Source: Streptomyces sp. NBC_01454 (lineage in GTDB: Bacteria; Actinomycetota; Actinomycetes; Streptomycetales; Streptomycetaceae). Taken from it: a stretch of DNA of 64,000 nt. The stretch covers positions 248,001 through 312,000 of the forward strand of contig NZ_CP109461.1 of assembly GCF_036227565.1 (NCBI RefSeq), read 5' to 3'. The position numbers and the translations under genes are program-made. Positions 50,764 to 59,650 of the stretch are shown one piece after another. The stretch's first letter is position 1; each line of letters starts with the position of its first letter. The notes under the pieces were generated by a model. The model made no database searches and was not told the DNA's origin. It worked only from the letters and a program-made list of their open reading frames with translations.

Positions 50764-51051
50764 TCAGTCGAGCCAGCGCGAGGCGAGCCCGGCGACGTAG
50801 GAGAGCGACAGGGCGGTGGTGGCGAGTTGTAGCGCGAGGCTGCCACCGGCCCAGTGCATGGCGGCGGTCATCGCGGCGGCCATCCAGATGCTCGTGCACC
50901 AGCTACAGCTGACCAGGTACGAGGGTCTGGAGTCGTCGCCGAAGCGGTCGGCGATCCATGAGCGGAAACCCGCTGCCAACGTGTCTTTCGTGAGGAATCT
51001 GGTGAGGCGGCACGTGGCGCCGAGGGAGAGAAGAAACTCTGAAAGCGTCAT
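50764..51051 (-). CDS. DUF1360-like small membrane protein
   Basis: 95 residues. The start LSLGATCRLTRFLTKDTLAA, the block YLVSCSWCTSIWMAAAMTAA and the hydrophobic tail with two predicted membrane segments resemble DUF1360 proteins of actinophages and prophages. The SCSWC Cys pair is characteristic. It lies with other phage-like genes in the same direction; a phage holin or envelope role is speculative. Confidence 0.75.
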   Translation of the reverse strand: MTLSEFLLSLGATCRLTRFLTKDTLAAGFRSWIADRFGDDSRPSYLVSCSWCTSIWMAAAMTAAMHWAGGSLALQLATTALSLSYVAGLASRWLD

Positions 51052-51256
51052 GAAGTCCGTCCCCTAACCGTGAGGGTGTCTGGACGAATTGGCAGAGCGA
51101 GGGCCGGGACCGGCAGTTCTCCCGGCAGGCACGGGCGGGAAGGGACGGCGGCCCCGGCTGACCGGTCGGCCGGAGCACGGGCCTGCGGCGTCGGCAGAGT
51201 TGCTGTCAGGTCAATGCCGTGGGTCGCGGAACTGCTCTCGTGCCGACGGGAGTCGG

Positions 51257-51427
51257 TTACTGGTACACGGGGACGATGGTGCCGACTCCGCCCGCCCGCT
51301 GGTAGGCGGCGTGCGCTTCTTGCCACGTGTAGTACACGCGCACGGTGCCGTCGGGAAGGACCAATTGAAAGGCAGTGATGGTTTGTTGCTGTTGCTGTTG
51401 CGTGCCTCCGCCGCAGTTGCAGCCCAT
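51257..51427 (-). CDS. small phage-like protein with N-terminal Cys motif and polyglutamine
   Basis: 56 residues from ATG 51427 with AAAGGAG upstream. It begins MGCNCGGGTQQQQQQ and continues FQLVLPDGTVRVYYTWQEAH and AAYQRAGGVGTI. Short proteins starting MGCNCG occur beside structural genes of Streptomyces phages. The Cys pair might coordinate metal or anchor the protein. Function unknown. Confidence 0.75.
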   Translation of the reverse strand: MGCNCGGGTQQQQQQTITAFQLVLPDGTVRVYYTWQEAHAAYQRAGGVGTIVPVYQ

Positions 51428-51732
51428 GTCGTACTCCTTTTGTCGCTCTCTTGGCGAGGGGCCGAGGGGGCCGGACACGGCGTCGTGATGGTCGCCCGCA
51501 GCGAACTTCGTGGGTCGGACGCGGGCGTCCGCTCCGGCCTCCTCGTGGGGTCCAGGGGCGCCTGGCATCGGCTCGGCGCAGTGCCTCTGGGGCTATCCTT
51601 GTGACCCGAGCCGTCCCCCGTAGTTGCGTTACGGGGGACGGCTCTTGTGGGGGGCTGATCTGTGCTGCCTGGTTCAGCGGTTCGGGGTCAGCAACCGCGC
51701 ACTTTCAGCCGTGCAGACCAGGGGGTGATGGG
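51428..51732. other. intergenic region between the small protein and the Ig-like gene
   Basis: About 300 bases without a gene. It holds the strong hairpin at 51608-51644 and the upstream region of the 56-residue gene. Weak frames on the plus strand are composition artefacts. Confidence 0.5.
51608..51644 (-). terminator. hairpin terminator after the Ig-like protein gene
   Basis: A perfect 15-bp stem, GAGCCGTCCCCCGTA and its complement, with a 7-base loop. It lies 89 bases past the stop of the minus-strand Ig-like gene, so it separates that transcript from the small phage-like genes. Confidence 0.75.
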
Positions 51733-53172
51733 TCAGATGCAGGGGAGCAGGGTGCTGGAGGAAGTGAGGAACCCTCCGGGCACGGGGGTGGTTGCCGTGT
51801 AGCCGGAGGCGAGCTGGAAGACGGTCAGGTGGGCGAGGCAGGTAGCGTTGCCGAAGGTGTCGGCGACTGCGGTGCACAGGACGGGCCCGCCCGGTCCGTC
51901 GGAGTGGAAGGTGACCGTTGATCCCGGGGTCGCGCCGGTCACGGTGAGGGTGGCGTGGGCGAAGGACCACGGCAGCGGGGGGAAGTCCAGCGTGTAGCAG
52001 GCCGGGTGCGCCGTGAAGGTCTGCGACGGTCCGACGGTCACCGTTGTGGTGCCGGCGACGCCGGTGCAGGTGCAGGTGGTGCCTTCGCCGATCACCGTGG
52101 CCGTGACGGTGTTGGCCCCGGAGGGCAACGCGCTGGTGGTCACGACGGCTTGGCCGGTGGCCATGGTGGTGGTGCTGCCCAGGATCGTGGCGCCGGAGTT
52201 GAAGAGTACCGTCGCGCCCTGGACGGGGACGCCGCTGCAGGTGACGGTGGCGGTGAGGGTCACGGACTGGCCCGCGGTCGGGTTGGCGGGCACCGCAGCC
52301 AGTGCCACCGCGCAGGTCCCGGCGGCGGCGACGGTCACGGTCGTGGTGGCCTGGACGTTGGTGCAGGTACAGGTGCCACCTGCGGCGTTCACGGTGGCGA
52401 TGACGGTGTTGGCTCCGGCGGGAAGTGTGCTGGTGATCGTGGTGGCCACGCCGGAGCCGTTGGTGGTGGCGGAGGCTGCCAGTCCGCCGGGTCCGGTGAA
52501 GAGTACCGTCGCGCCCGCGACGGGGGCGCCGCTGCAGGTGACGGTGGCGGTGAGGGTCACCGGCTGGCCCGCGGTCGGGTTGGCGGGCGACGAGGTGAGC
52601 GTGACCGCGCAGGTCGCGGCGGCGGTGACGGTCACAGTCGTCGTGATGGTGTTGCCGATGCAGAGGCAGGTGGGGGGGACCCCCGTGAAGCCGACCACCG
52701 TGGCCGTGATGGGGCTGACGCCGAGGGGCAGCGCGCCGACGTTCAGGGCGGTCCCTACACCGCCGGCGGTGATGCCGACGAAGGTGCCGTTGGGGGTGGT
52801 GAGCGACACCACGGCACCGTTGACCGGGACGCCGTTGCAGGTGACGGTGGTGGTGAGGGTCACCGGCTGGCCCGTGGTCGGGTTGGCGGGCGAGGGCGTC
52901 ACCGTGATCACACAGGCCGCTGCCGCGGTGACGGTCTGCGTCGCAACGCCGGTTCCGCTGACAGCGCCGGTAGCAACTACTGGCCCCGTCGTGGTCGCCG
53001 TGAAGGTGGCGATCGCCACACCGCCCGCGTTGGCGTTGACGATCTGAGTGGGCTGTGCGTCGTACACGAAGGTGATCGGTTCGCCTGCCACGGCCGGGGT
53101 GGCTGTGGCAGTGGCCGTGAAGGTCTGGCCCGCTACGGTTGTTGCGGGGGTGAGAACGAGCGCGATTGCCAT
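51733..53172 (-). CDS. Ig-like domain repeat protein, Cys-rich
   Basis: 479 residues from ATG 53172 (AAAGGGG upstream); no signal peptide is visible. After a first domain (about 1-85) come three or four Ig-like repeats of 85-95 residues, each with NPTAGQPVTLTATVTCSG and a loop such as TCTCTN, TCLCIG or TCTCTG. The C-terminal part (from about 385) differs and contains CYTLDFPPLPWSFAHATLTV. The paired Cys recur once per repeat and could form disulfides or bind metal. The DNA shows matching internal repeats of about 60 bp. With the DUF1360-like and MGCNCG genes nearby, a phage or tail-like surface protein is the best guess. Confidence 0.8.
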   Translation of the reverse strand: MAIALVLTPATTVAGQTFTATATATPAVAGEPITFVYDAQPTQIVNANAGGVAIATFTATTTGPVVATGAVSGTGVATQTVTAAAACVITVTPSPANPTTGQPVTLTTTVTCNGVPVNGAVVSLTTPNGTFVGITAGGVGTALNVGALPLGVSPITATVVGFTGVPPTCLCIGNTITTTVTVTAAATCAVTLTSSPANPTAGQPVTLTATVTCSGAPVAGATVLFTGPGGLAASATTNGSGVATTITSTLPAGANTVIATVNAAGGTCTCTNVQATTTVTVAAAGTCAVALAAVPANPTAGQSVTLTATVTCSGVPVQGATVLFNSGATILGSTTTMATGQAVVTTSALPSGANTVTATVIGEGTTCTCTGVAGTTTVTVGPSQTFTAHPACYTLDFPPLPWSFAHATLTVTGATPGSTVTFHSDGPGGPVLCTAVADTFGNATCLAHLTVFQLASGYTATTPVPGGFLTSSSTLLPCI

Positions 53173-53503
53173 GATGGCAGCCCCTTTCAAGGCTCCGTGA
53201 GGGAGGTGGGGGCTGAATACACGCCGGAGGAAGAAGACTCTCCGAGCGTGCTCACCTGCCGGGGGTGCCCTGAAGAACAGGACGAATTCGCCGCATGACG
53301 GCAGTCGTCCCTGGTCCCCCGACAGGGGATGGGCACCCCACCGTCGATAGCACCGATTGAAGCGACCGACCGGACGGCGCACCATAGTTGGGGAGCGAAT
53401 TAGCCTGATTGGCGCAGCGCGCTTCGGAGGTGGATTCCAGCCCCCGGCCGCACCCGGCGGGCACCGGCACGTGCGGTCCCTATTGATCAGAAACTAGTTG
53501 GGT
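53173..53503. other. region upstream of the Ig-like gene
   Basis: About 330 bases between the Ig-like gene and an IS630 fragment. No gene is recognised. CCCCGACAGGGG and CACCGGCACG-type short palindromes occur. It presumably holds the Ig-like gene promoter. Confidence 0.35.
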
Positions 53504-53690
53504 TCACTCGTCGAGGATGTAGCGGACGTGCGGGGCTTTGAAGTAGCCCGTGACGACGTGGGGCTGGCGTTGTCGGCGGTGGAAGAACCTGCGGGTTTCG
53601 GCGGCGAGTTTCGGCTTGGCTCCTGGCTCGGTGGGTGTGGGGCAGGCTGCCTTTGAGGTCGGCGTTGACCAGTTCGTCCCCCCCCTGACG
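53504..53690 (-). pseudogene. C-terminal fragment of an IS630-family transposase
   Basis: On the minus strand the frame includes KLAAETRRFFHRRQRQPHVV, GYFKAPHVRYILDE and a stop at 53504, the usual end of one IS630 subgroup. A one-base shift near 53640 separates it from the preceding ELVNADLKGSLP segment. The sequence is replaced by group II intron 2 at about 53690. Confidence 0.65.
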
Positions 53691-55477
53691 AGCCGAAGTC
53701 AGTAAGTGCCGTTCGTGGTGAGCGCTGCGGGAAAAGACGCGACGTGATCGCGTCAGGTGTGGGTCAGGAAGGCGAGCGGGAGCGAACCGCTGATGACGTG
53801 TCGTAACAAATTCCAGTGGCGTCGAAACCAGGGCGAGACCAGGGCTCTGGGACAAGTCCGGGGGGAGCCTGCTGACTGCCCGGATGGCGTCCGGCATGTA
53901 GGCGGCGCGAGCCTGACCTGGGCTCTTGCACGGAACGTGAGAACCTGTCGCCCCGATACTTCTGCTGGCCTGTGGGGCCGGCGGCGAGAGGGAGATCCCC
54001 AAGCGGCCAACACCGCAAGGGGCCGAGTACCGATGCGGGGCATGGGGGCAGACCGTCTCGTAGTAGTGACGAAACCCGGTAATGCGGGTGGAGCGAAGGG
54101 GACGGATCATCCAGGTCTGCTTGGCGGTCAACCGGAGTTCCCGGGAGGAGCCGGATGAGCGGGCCGAAGCCGTTCGAGATCTCGAAGCACGTGGTCTGGG
54201 AGGCGTATCTCAGGGTCAAGGCGAACCGGGGAGCGGCCGGGGTCGACGGTGAGTCGGTCGAGCAGTTCGAGGCTGACCTGCAAGGCAACCTCTACAAACT
54301 GTGGAATCGTCTGTCGTCGGGCAGCTACTTCCCACCGCCGGTGCGGATGGTGGAGATCCCCAAGCCCGGGGGATCGGGCAAGGTCAGGGTTCTCGGGGTG
54401 CCGACAGTCGCGGACAGAATCGCGCAGACGGCGGCGGCCATGGTCCTGGAACCGGAGGTGGAACCGATGTTCCATCCCGATTCCTATGGATACCGGCCCC
54501 GCAGAAGCGCGCTGGACGCGGTCGCGGCGTGCCGGGAGCGGTGCTGGAGGACCGACTGGACGGTCGATATCGACATCCAGGGGTTCTTCGACAACCTCGA
54601 CCACGACCTGGTCCTCAAAGCGGTGGCCCACCACACCGACCAGCGGTGGATTCTGCTGTATGTGGAGCGCTGGTTGAAGGCTCCGCTGCGGCACAAGAGT
54701 GGCGAACTGGTCGCGCGGGATCGTGGGAGTCCCCAGGGCTCGGCGATCTCGCCCCTGTTGGCGAACCTGTTTATGCACTACGCGTTCGACGCCTGGATGG
54801 ATTGGGTCTTCCCGGGTGTCCGGTTCGAGCGCTACTGCGATGACATGGTGGTTCACTGCCGCACCGAGGCCGAGGCGCACCAGGTGTGCCAGGCGATTGG
54901 CCAGCGGCTGGCCGAGTGCGGGGGCTTGCGGCTGCATCCCGACAAGACCCGCATCGTGTACTGCAAGGACGGCAAGAGGCGTGGTTCGTACGAGCACGTC
55001 TCGTTCAGCTTCCTCGGGTACACGTTCCGTTCGCGGAAGGCCCGGTCGAGGACGGGGAGTTACTTCTTCGGCTTCAACCCGGCGATCAGCGATGAGGCGG
55101 CCAAGCGCATCCGGGCGCAGATCCGCCGGTGGCGGCTGCACCTGCGCAGTGGATCGTCCCTGGCAGACCTCGCACGGGAGATCAATCCCATCGTGCGGGG
55201 ATGGATCAACTATTACGGCCGGTTCTACCCGTCCGCGTTGGTCCCGAGCCTGATGGGCATCGATCAGTATCTGATGCGATGGGCCACGCAGAAGTACAAG
55301 CGGCTCCGGCGTCGCCGGAGCTGGGCGTGGCAGGGCTTGGAGAGGACCGCCAAGCTCTACCCGGGGCTCTTCGCCCACTGGAAACTGCTCCGGCCTCGAA
55401 CGACCGGGTGATGGGAGCCGTGTGAATCGAGAGGTTCACGCACGGTTCTGAGAGAGCGTGCGACACGAAGTCGCACG
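53691..55477 (+). mobile_element. group II intron 2
   Basis: Closely related to intron 1: shared domain I-III sequences such as ACCGCTGATGACGTGTCGTAA (53790 region), an RT frame with AGGAG before the ATG, and domain V near 55418-55453 (GAGCCGTGTG ... GCACGGTTC) with a GTGCGAC/GTCGCAC domain VI stem. The 5' end is not certain; no perfect GUGYG is seen at the junction with the IS630 fragment. The 3' end is near 55470-55480. Confidence 0.75.
54155..55411 (+). CDS. ltrA: group II intron reverse transcriptase/maturase
   Basis: 418 residues. RT blocks include LYKLWNRLSSGSYFPPPVR, PTVADRIAQTAAAMVLEP, SYGYRPRRSALDAV, IDIQGFFDNLDHDLVL, GSPQGSAISPLLANLFMHYA and the catalytic RYCDDMVVHC. The maturase (X) region is EINPIVRGWINYYGRFYPSA. 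No HNH endonuclease domain, so retrohoming would rely on nicked or single-stranded DNA. The frame is intact, unlike that of intron 1. GGGAGGAG precedes the ATG. Confidence 0.95.
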   Translation: MSGPKPFEISKHVVWEAYLRVKANRGAAGVDGESVEQFEADLQGNLYKLWNRLSSGSYFPPPVRMVEIPKPGGSGKVRVLGVPTVADRIAQTAAAMVLEPEVEPMFHPDSYGYRPRRSALDAVAACRERCWRTDWTVDIDIQGFFDNLDHDLVLKAVAHHTDQRWILLYVERWLKAPLRHKSGELVARDRGSPQGSAISPLLANLFMHYAFDAWMDWVFPGVRFERYCDDMVVHCRTEAEAHQVCQAIGQRLAECGGLRLHPDKTRIVYCKDGKRRGSYEHVSFSFLGYTFRSRKARSRTGSYFFGFNPAISDEAAKRIRAQIRRWRLHLRSGSSLADLAREINPIVRGWINYYGRFYPSALVPSLMGIDQYLMRWATQKYKRLRRRRSWAWQGLERTAKLYPGLFAHWKLLRPRTTG

Positions 55478-55520
55478 AATCGAGTGAATTGCACTGAAAG
55501 GAGGATCAGAGGTGTTGATG

Positions 55521-58011
55521 GTGTAATTCCGGACTAGTGTCCATGGGTCCGTTCCCGCCCTGACGTGCGTTGCGAGTAATCGCGGGGTGCGAAGCTCAGG
55601 GTTCAAGCCCAAGGGTGCTCGTACCATCCGAGCGCAACAGGCCAGGGAAAGGCTGATGGGTGAACGACAGTGAACCCGTGATGATGCTCCGTCACAGAAA
55701 GCCCTGGAGATGGCATGTAGGACCAGGGTGTAGGGCTGGCCGTTGGAAAGCGGCAGGCGGCGGCTGTGCAGCTCTACGCAGCCGTAAGGACACCGCAGCC
55801 TCGGAGTTGAGCGGGCACCCTTCCCAGCTGCATCTCGATCGTGTGAAACGTGGTAACCCCGTTGAGGTCCGGTGGCGATAACCGGTAGGCCGACCGTAAG
55901 GAGAGCTCAACTCCCCAGCGGGAACAGGATGGTCCAACAAGCCAAAGCCAGCAGCCGAAAGGAAACAGGAAGCCGGATGTCGCGAACTGGCACCTCCGCT
56001 GGTGACCTCCGTATAACTGGCTGGATACAGGCTCTTGCCTGGCCCGAAAGGGAGCTGACGTGGACCAGGTGAGCCTTTGAATGCTCACGCCGCAAGGACA
56101 ACCGAACCGAAGGGCAAGTTAGGCGCCATGACAACGCGGACGAGTGAGGCGGCGCCGGCCGTCGTGCCTGCTCCGAGTCTGGTGAACGGACCGGAGGACC
56201 TGGACTGGCACTGGGATGCCATCGATTGGGGGCATGCCGAAGCCCAGGTAAGACGTCTGAGGCAGCGGATATTCAAGGCAACGCAGGAAGGGGACCTCAA
56301 GAAGGTCCGCAATCTGCAAAAATTGATGCTTCGGAGCTTTTCCAACACGCTGGTCAGCGTACGGAAGGTCACGGAGGTCAACGCTGGACGCCTGACACCG
56401 GGGATTGATGGGAGGGTCATTACGACCTCCCAGGGCAAGACAGGGTTGACGCAAGCCTTGCGTCGTTCCGTTCGAGAACCCAAAGCCCGGCCAGTCAGGA
56501 GGGTCTATGTAGCGAAGGCGAACGGGAAGCGGCGCCCACTGGGGATTCCCGTCATTGTAGATCGCGTGCGACAAGCCCGTGTCGTCAATGCGCTGGAACC
56601 AGAGTGGGAGGCCAGGTTCGAGCCGAGATCTTACGGATTCCGGCCGGGCCGCGGCTGTCATGACGCGATTGAGACCATCTTCACCACAGCGTGCGGTAAG
56701 AATGCCAAACGCCTGTGGGTGCTCGACGCGGATCTCAAGGCAGCCTTCGACCGCATCAGTCATGATCACATCCTCAACCAGCTCGGCACCTTCCCTGCTA
56801 GGAAGTTGGTCCACGGCTGGTTGAAGGCAGGTGTGGTTGAGAGGGGCTGGCTCACCCCGACCCGCGAGGGAACGCCTCAGGGCGGTGTGGTCAGTCCATT
56901 GCTACTCAATATCGCCCTCCATGGAATGGAGAGTGCGGCCGGGGTACGCTATCGCACCGGCCAAGACGGAAACATCGTCGAGGTAGTGCGTGGTGCCCCG
57001 GTGCTGGTCCGCTACGCTGACGATCTTCTCGCCTTATGCTCCAGCCAGGAGCAAGCCGAGTGGGTCAAAGCGCGGTTGAGTGAGTGGTTGACTCCCAAGG
57101 GTCTTACCTTCAACGAAGAGAAGACCCAGATCGTCCATCTGACACAAGGGGTCGATTTCCTAGGGTTCAACATCCGCCGTTACGACAGTGGAAAGCTCAT
57201 CATCAAGCCCAGCAGAGACGCCGTTAAACGAATCCGGAAGAGACTCGCTGATGAGATGCATGCCCTACGCGGTGCGAACTCGGCGGCAGTCTTAGCCAAG
57301 CTCAATCCCATCATCAAGGGTTGGGCTTGCTACTACCGGACCGTGGTGTCCAGCCGAATATTCAACGCGCTGGATGCCTATGTGTGGAGGCTCACCTACC
57401 GGTGGGGTCTACATAGTCACCAGAGCAAACCCACACGCTGGGTTGTGGATCGGTACTACGGCGCTTTCAACACCGCCAGGAAGGATCGATGGGTCTTCGG
57501 CAACCGTGACAACGGTGCCTATCTCATCAAGTTCTCCTGGATTCCGATCGTTCGGCACCAGGCGGTCAAGTCTGGGGCGTCACCAGACGACCCTGAGCTG
57601 GCCGAGTACTGGGCCAAACGACGACGCAGGAGAAGACCACCGCCCCTCGATCAGTCGACCTTGCGCCTACTCAAAGCGCAAGAAGGACGCTGTCCGGAGT
57701 GCGGGGACTACCTTCTGTACGCCGACCAGGAACCACAAGCTCCAGAGGAATGGGGAACGTGGTTCACCGTCGTCCGCAAGGCTCTCCGCAAAGAGGTGTT
57801 GACCTTGCAGAACGATGGTTCTGGCGATCGGAATCGCATCCATCTCCTGCATAGCTACTGCCACCACCGACGCTCAGCAAGAGTGGCATCGGAACAGCGA
57901 ACTCAGCAGAACCTGCCAGCCCTTGTGGCTTGCCCGAGCCGTGTGCGGTGATAAGTCGCATGCACGGTTCCGAGGGGGCGGCGGCGCAGCAATGCGCCGT
58001 CGCTACCCGAC
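55521..58011 (+). mobile_element. group II intron 3 (5' end approximate)
   Basis: About 600 bases of structured leader precede an RT/HNH gene. Domain V is clear at 57937-57972 (GAGCCGTGTGCGGTGATAAG and the GCACGGTTCC arm), with a domain VI stem (GGCGGCGGCGCA / TGCGCCGTCGC) and the canonical 3' end CTACCCGAC at 58003-58011. The 5' end is probably GTGTAATTCC at 55521. It starts about 45 bases after intron 2 ends. Confidence 0.8.
56128..57951 (+). CDS. ltrA: group II intron RT/maturase with HNH endonuclease domain
   Basis: 607 residues, full length. N-terminal RT_N region (WHWDAIDWGHAEAQVRRLRQ), RT core with PLGIPVIVDRVRQARVVNAL, SYGFRPGRGCHDAIE, EGTPQGGVVSPLLLNIALHG and the catalytic VRYADDLLALC, maturase region (KLNPIIKGWACYYRTVVSS), and an HNH domain (about 555-595) with GRCPECGDYLLY and IHLLHSYCHHRR. 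It should splice its intron and cut the target strand for retrohoming. It belongs to a different class from the protein at 54155. Confidence 0.95.
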   Translation: MTTRTSEAAPAVVPAPSLVNGPEDLDWHWDAIDWGHAEAQVRRLRQRIFKATQEGDLKKVRNLQKLMLRSFSNTLVSVRKVTEVNAGRLTPGIDGRVITTSQGKTGLTQALRRSVREPKARPVRRVYVAKANGKRRPLGIPVIVDRVRQARVVNALEPEWEARFEPRSYGFRPGRGCHDAIETIFTTACGKNAKRLWVLDADLKAAFDRISHDHILNQLGTFPARKLVHGWLKAGVVERGWLTPTREGTPQGGVVSPLLLNIALHGMESAAGVRYRTGQDGNIVEVVRGAPVLVRYADDLLALCSSQEQAEWVKARLSEWLTPKGLTFNEEKTQIVHLTQGVDFLGFNIRRYDSGKLIIKPSRDAVKRIRKRLADEMHALRGANSAAVLAKLNPIIKGWACYYRTVVSSRIFNALDAYVWRLTYRWGLHSHQSKPTRWVVDRYYGAFNTARKDRWVFGNRDNGAYLIKFSWIPIVRHQAVKSGASPDDPELAEYWAKRRRRRRPPPLDQSTLRLLKAQEGRCPECGDYLLYADQEPQAPEEWGTWFTVVRKALRKEVLTLQNDGSGDRNRIHLLHSYCHHRRSARVASEQRTQQNLPALVACPSRVR

Positions 58012-58113
58012 CGGGAGGTGAGATCCCTCCCGGCTACTCGCTAGGCATGGTTTTGCTCGGGGTGAGGGAGGCATGCGGTGTCTTGTGTCCGCTTGATGGT
58101 CGAGGGGTGCGCG

Positions 58114-58641
58114 GTGGCGTCGGTGTTGGGAATGCTGGAGGAGCGCGAGGCGGCTGCCCGGGTGCGGGTGGAGGGTCTGCGGGAGGAAGTCGCGCGGCTG
58201 GCCGAGGTGTTGGAGGCCGCGGAGATCGAGCTGGACCGGCGGGTGATCGCGAGGGAGGAGCTGGTCGAGGCCCTGGCGGTCTCTGCGGCCGAGTCGACTG
58301 CCGTGACCGAGGCCGGGGCGGAGCGGGAAACCGCGGCGTCACCCGTGCCGGGCTCGACGGTGGCGCCCTGGCGGGACGGGTTGCCGGTGACGGTTCTGGC
58401 GCCGGACTATCAGCGGCTTCTGGGTGTGCTGGAGGAGGGGCGATCAGCGGGCAGGGGGCCACTGAAGGCCAGGGAGATCGCGGTGGAACTGGGCTTGAAG
58501 ACGACGCCGGCGAAGGTCGAGGGAGTGCGCTCGAAGGCCAGGCGACTGGCGGAGCGCGGGTGGCTGGTGCAGGAGTCGTCGGGGACGTTCAGCGTCGGCC
58601 GGCGGCCCGTGGCCGTGCCAGACGCCGGCCCATCCGCGTGA
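58114..58641 (+). CDS. coiled-coil / winged-helix protein, IS-associated type
   Basis: 175 residues from GTG 58114 (GAGGGG upstream; ATG 58096-type starts are possible). Residues about 5-60 form a coiled coil (REAAARVRVEGLREEVARL, EVLEAAEIELDRRVIARE). The C-terminal half is a winged-helix-like unit (LKAREIAVELGLKTTPAKVE, RRLAERGWLVQESSGTFSV). Proteins of this make-up recur next to actinobacterial insertion sequences. Its 3' end overlaps the end of the convergent IS5 gene by about 53 bases. Function unknown. Confidence 0.75.
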   Translation: MASVLGMLEEREAAARVRVEGLREEVARLAEVLEAAEIELDRRVIAREELVEALAVSAAESTAVTEAGAERETAASPVPGSTVAPWRDGLPVTVLAPDYQRLLGVLEEGRSAGRGPLKAREIAVELGLKTTPAKVEGVRSKARRLAERGWLVQESSGTFSVGRRPVAVPDAGPSA

Positions 58642-59509
58642 TCATCGACCATAGGATCATCGCTTCGCTGGTGGCGGGCAGGGTTTCGTAATCCCTCGCC
58701 AGACGGCGGGAGTTCATCAGCCATGCGAATGTGCGCTCGGCCACCCAACGCCTGGGGAGCACCACGAATCCCTTCATGTCGTCGGTGCGCTTGACGATCT
58801 GCAGGGTGAGGGCGAGTTTGTTGCGGCACCAGTCGACCAGGTCGCCTGTGTAGCCGCCGTCGGCCCAGAGAAGAGTGACGTCGCGGTGCAGGCGGCGCAG
58901 CCGCCTCAGCAGGCCCGCCGCTGCGTCCCGGTCGCCGATGTTCGCGGCGGTAACCGCGACGACCAGCAGCAGACCGAGCGTATCGGTCACGATGTGCCGC
59001 TTGCGGCCCGGCACCTTCTTCCCGCCGTCGTAGCCGCGTGAGGCGGCCGGCACCGTCGCGGCGGCCCGCACCGACTGCGCGTCGATGATCCCCGCCGTGG
59101 GCTCGGCCTCACGGCGCTCGCACTCCCTCACTCGCCCGCGCAGCCGGTCGTGGAACTCGGTGATCAGCCCGTGCTCGCGCCAGCGGCGGAAGAAGGCGTA
59201 GACCCGGCCCCAGTCGGGGAAGTCCGCGGGCATCGCCCGCCAGGAGATCCCGCCCGCGACCAGATACCGGATCGCGTCCAGCATCTGGCGGTGGCAATAG
59301 CCTTCCGGCTGCCCGCCCCGCCCCTGGAGCCAGGCCGGCACCGGCAGCAACGGTCGGATGGACGCCCACTCCGCGTCCGTCATGTCCGACGGATACCGCC
59401 GCACCCGATCGGGATGATCGGCCGCGTTCCCGTACACGTGCGCGAGGCAATCACACGATCGAGAGCCCGAGTTGAGAACAGCGGGCGTGAGCGCGTACAA
59501 CTGCGACAA
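58589..59509 (-). CDS. IS5-family transposase
   Basis: 306 residues in one frame. The DUF4096 N-terminal block MTDAEWASIRPLLPVPAWL and GGISWRAMPADFPDWGRVYA precede the DDE_Tnp_1 core with GIIDAQSVRAA (first Asp), LLWADGGYTGDLVDW (second Asp) and LPRRWVAERTFAWLMNSRRL (Glu). The true start may be a GTG nearer the YGNAADHPDRVRRYPSD segment. Intact and possibly active; clear terminal repeats were not identified. Confidence 0.92.
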   Translation of the reverse strand: MSQLYALTPAVLNSGSRSCDCLAHVYGNAADHPDRVRRYPSDMTDAEWASIRPLLPVPAWLQGRGGQPEGYCHRQMLDAIRYLVAGGISWRAMPADFPDWGRVYAFFRRWREHGLITEFHDRLRGRVRECERREAEPTAGIIDAQSVRAAATVPAASRGYDGGKKVPGRKRHIVTDTLGLLLVVAVTAANIGDRDAAAGLLRRLRRLHRDVTLLWADGGYTGDLVDWCRNKLALTLQIVKRTDDMKGFVVLPRRWVAERTFAWLMNSRRLARDYETLPATSEAMILWSMITRMGRRLARPRAAGRR

Positions 59510-59650
59510 CAGGGCCTCCTGGTACTGCTCGGTTCGGTTCGCACCTCCGAGCTACCAAGGGGCCCTGCCCCCATGCGCCGACCGCCAGAAGATCACCCCA
59601 GCGAGAAACCTGTTCGACTCGCACGTTCCATGATCGGTTGAGATACGGCT

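Noticed and set aside
52200-52900. Regularly spaced DNA repeats, possible CRISPR
   Set aside because: The repeats are about 60 bp with about 300-bp spacing and encode Ig-like domain segments; no CRISPR-like unit is present.
51955-53298. 447-codon plus-strand frame, Gly/Arg-rich
   Set aside because: It is the antisense shadow of the Ig-like repeat protein, its repeats merely mirroring those of the real gene.
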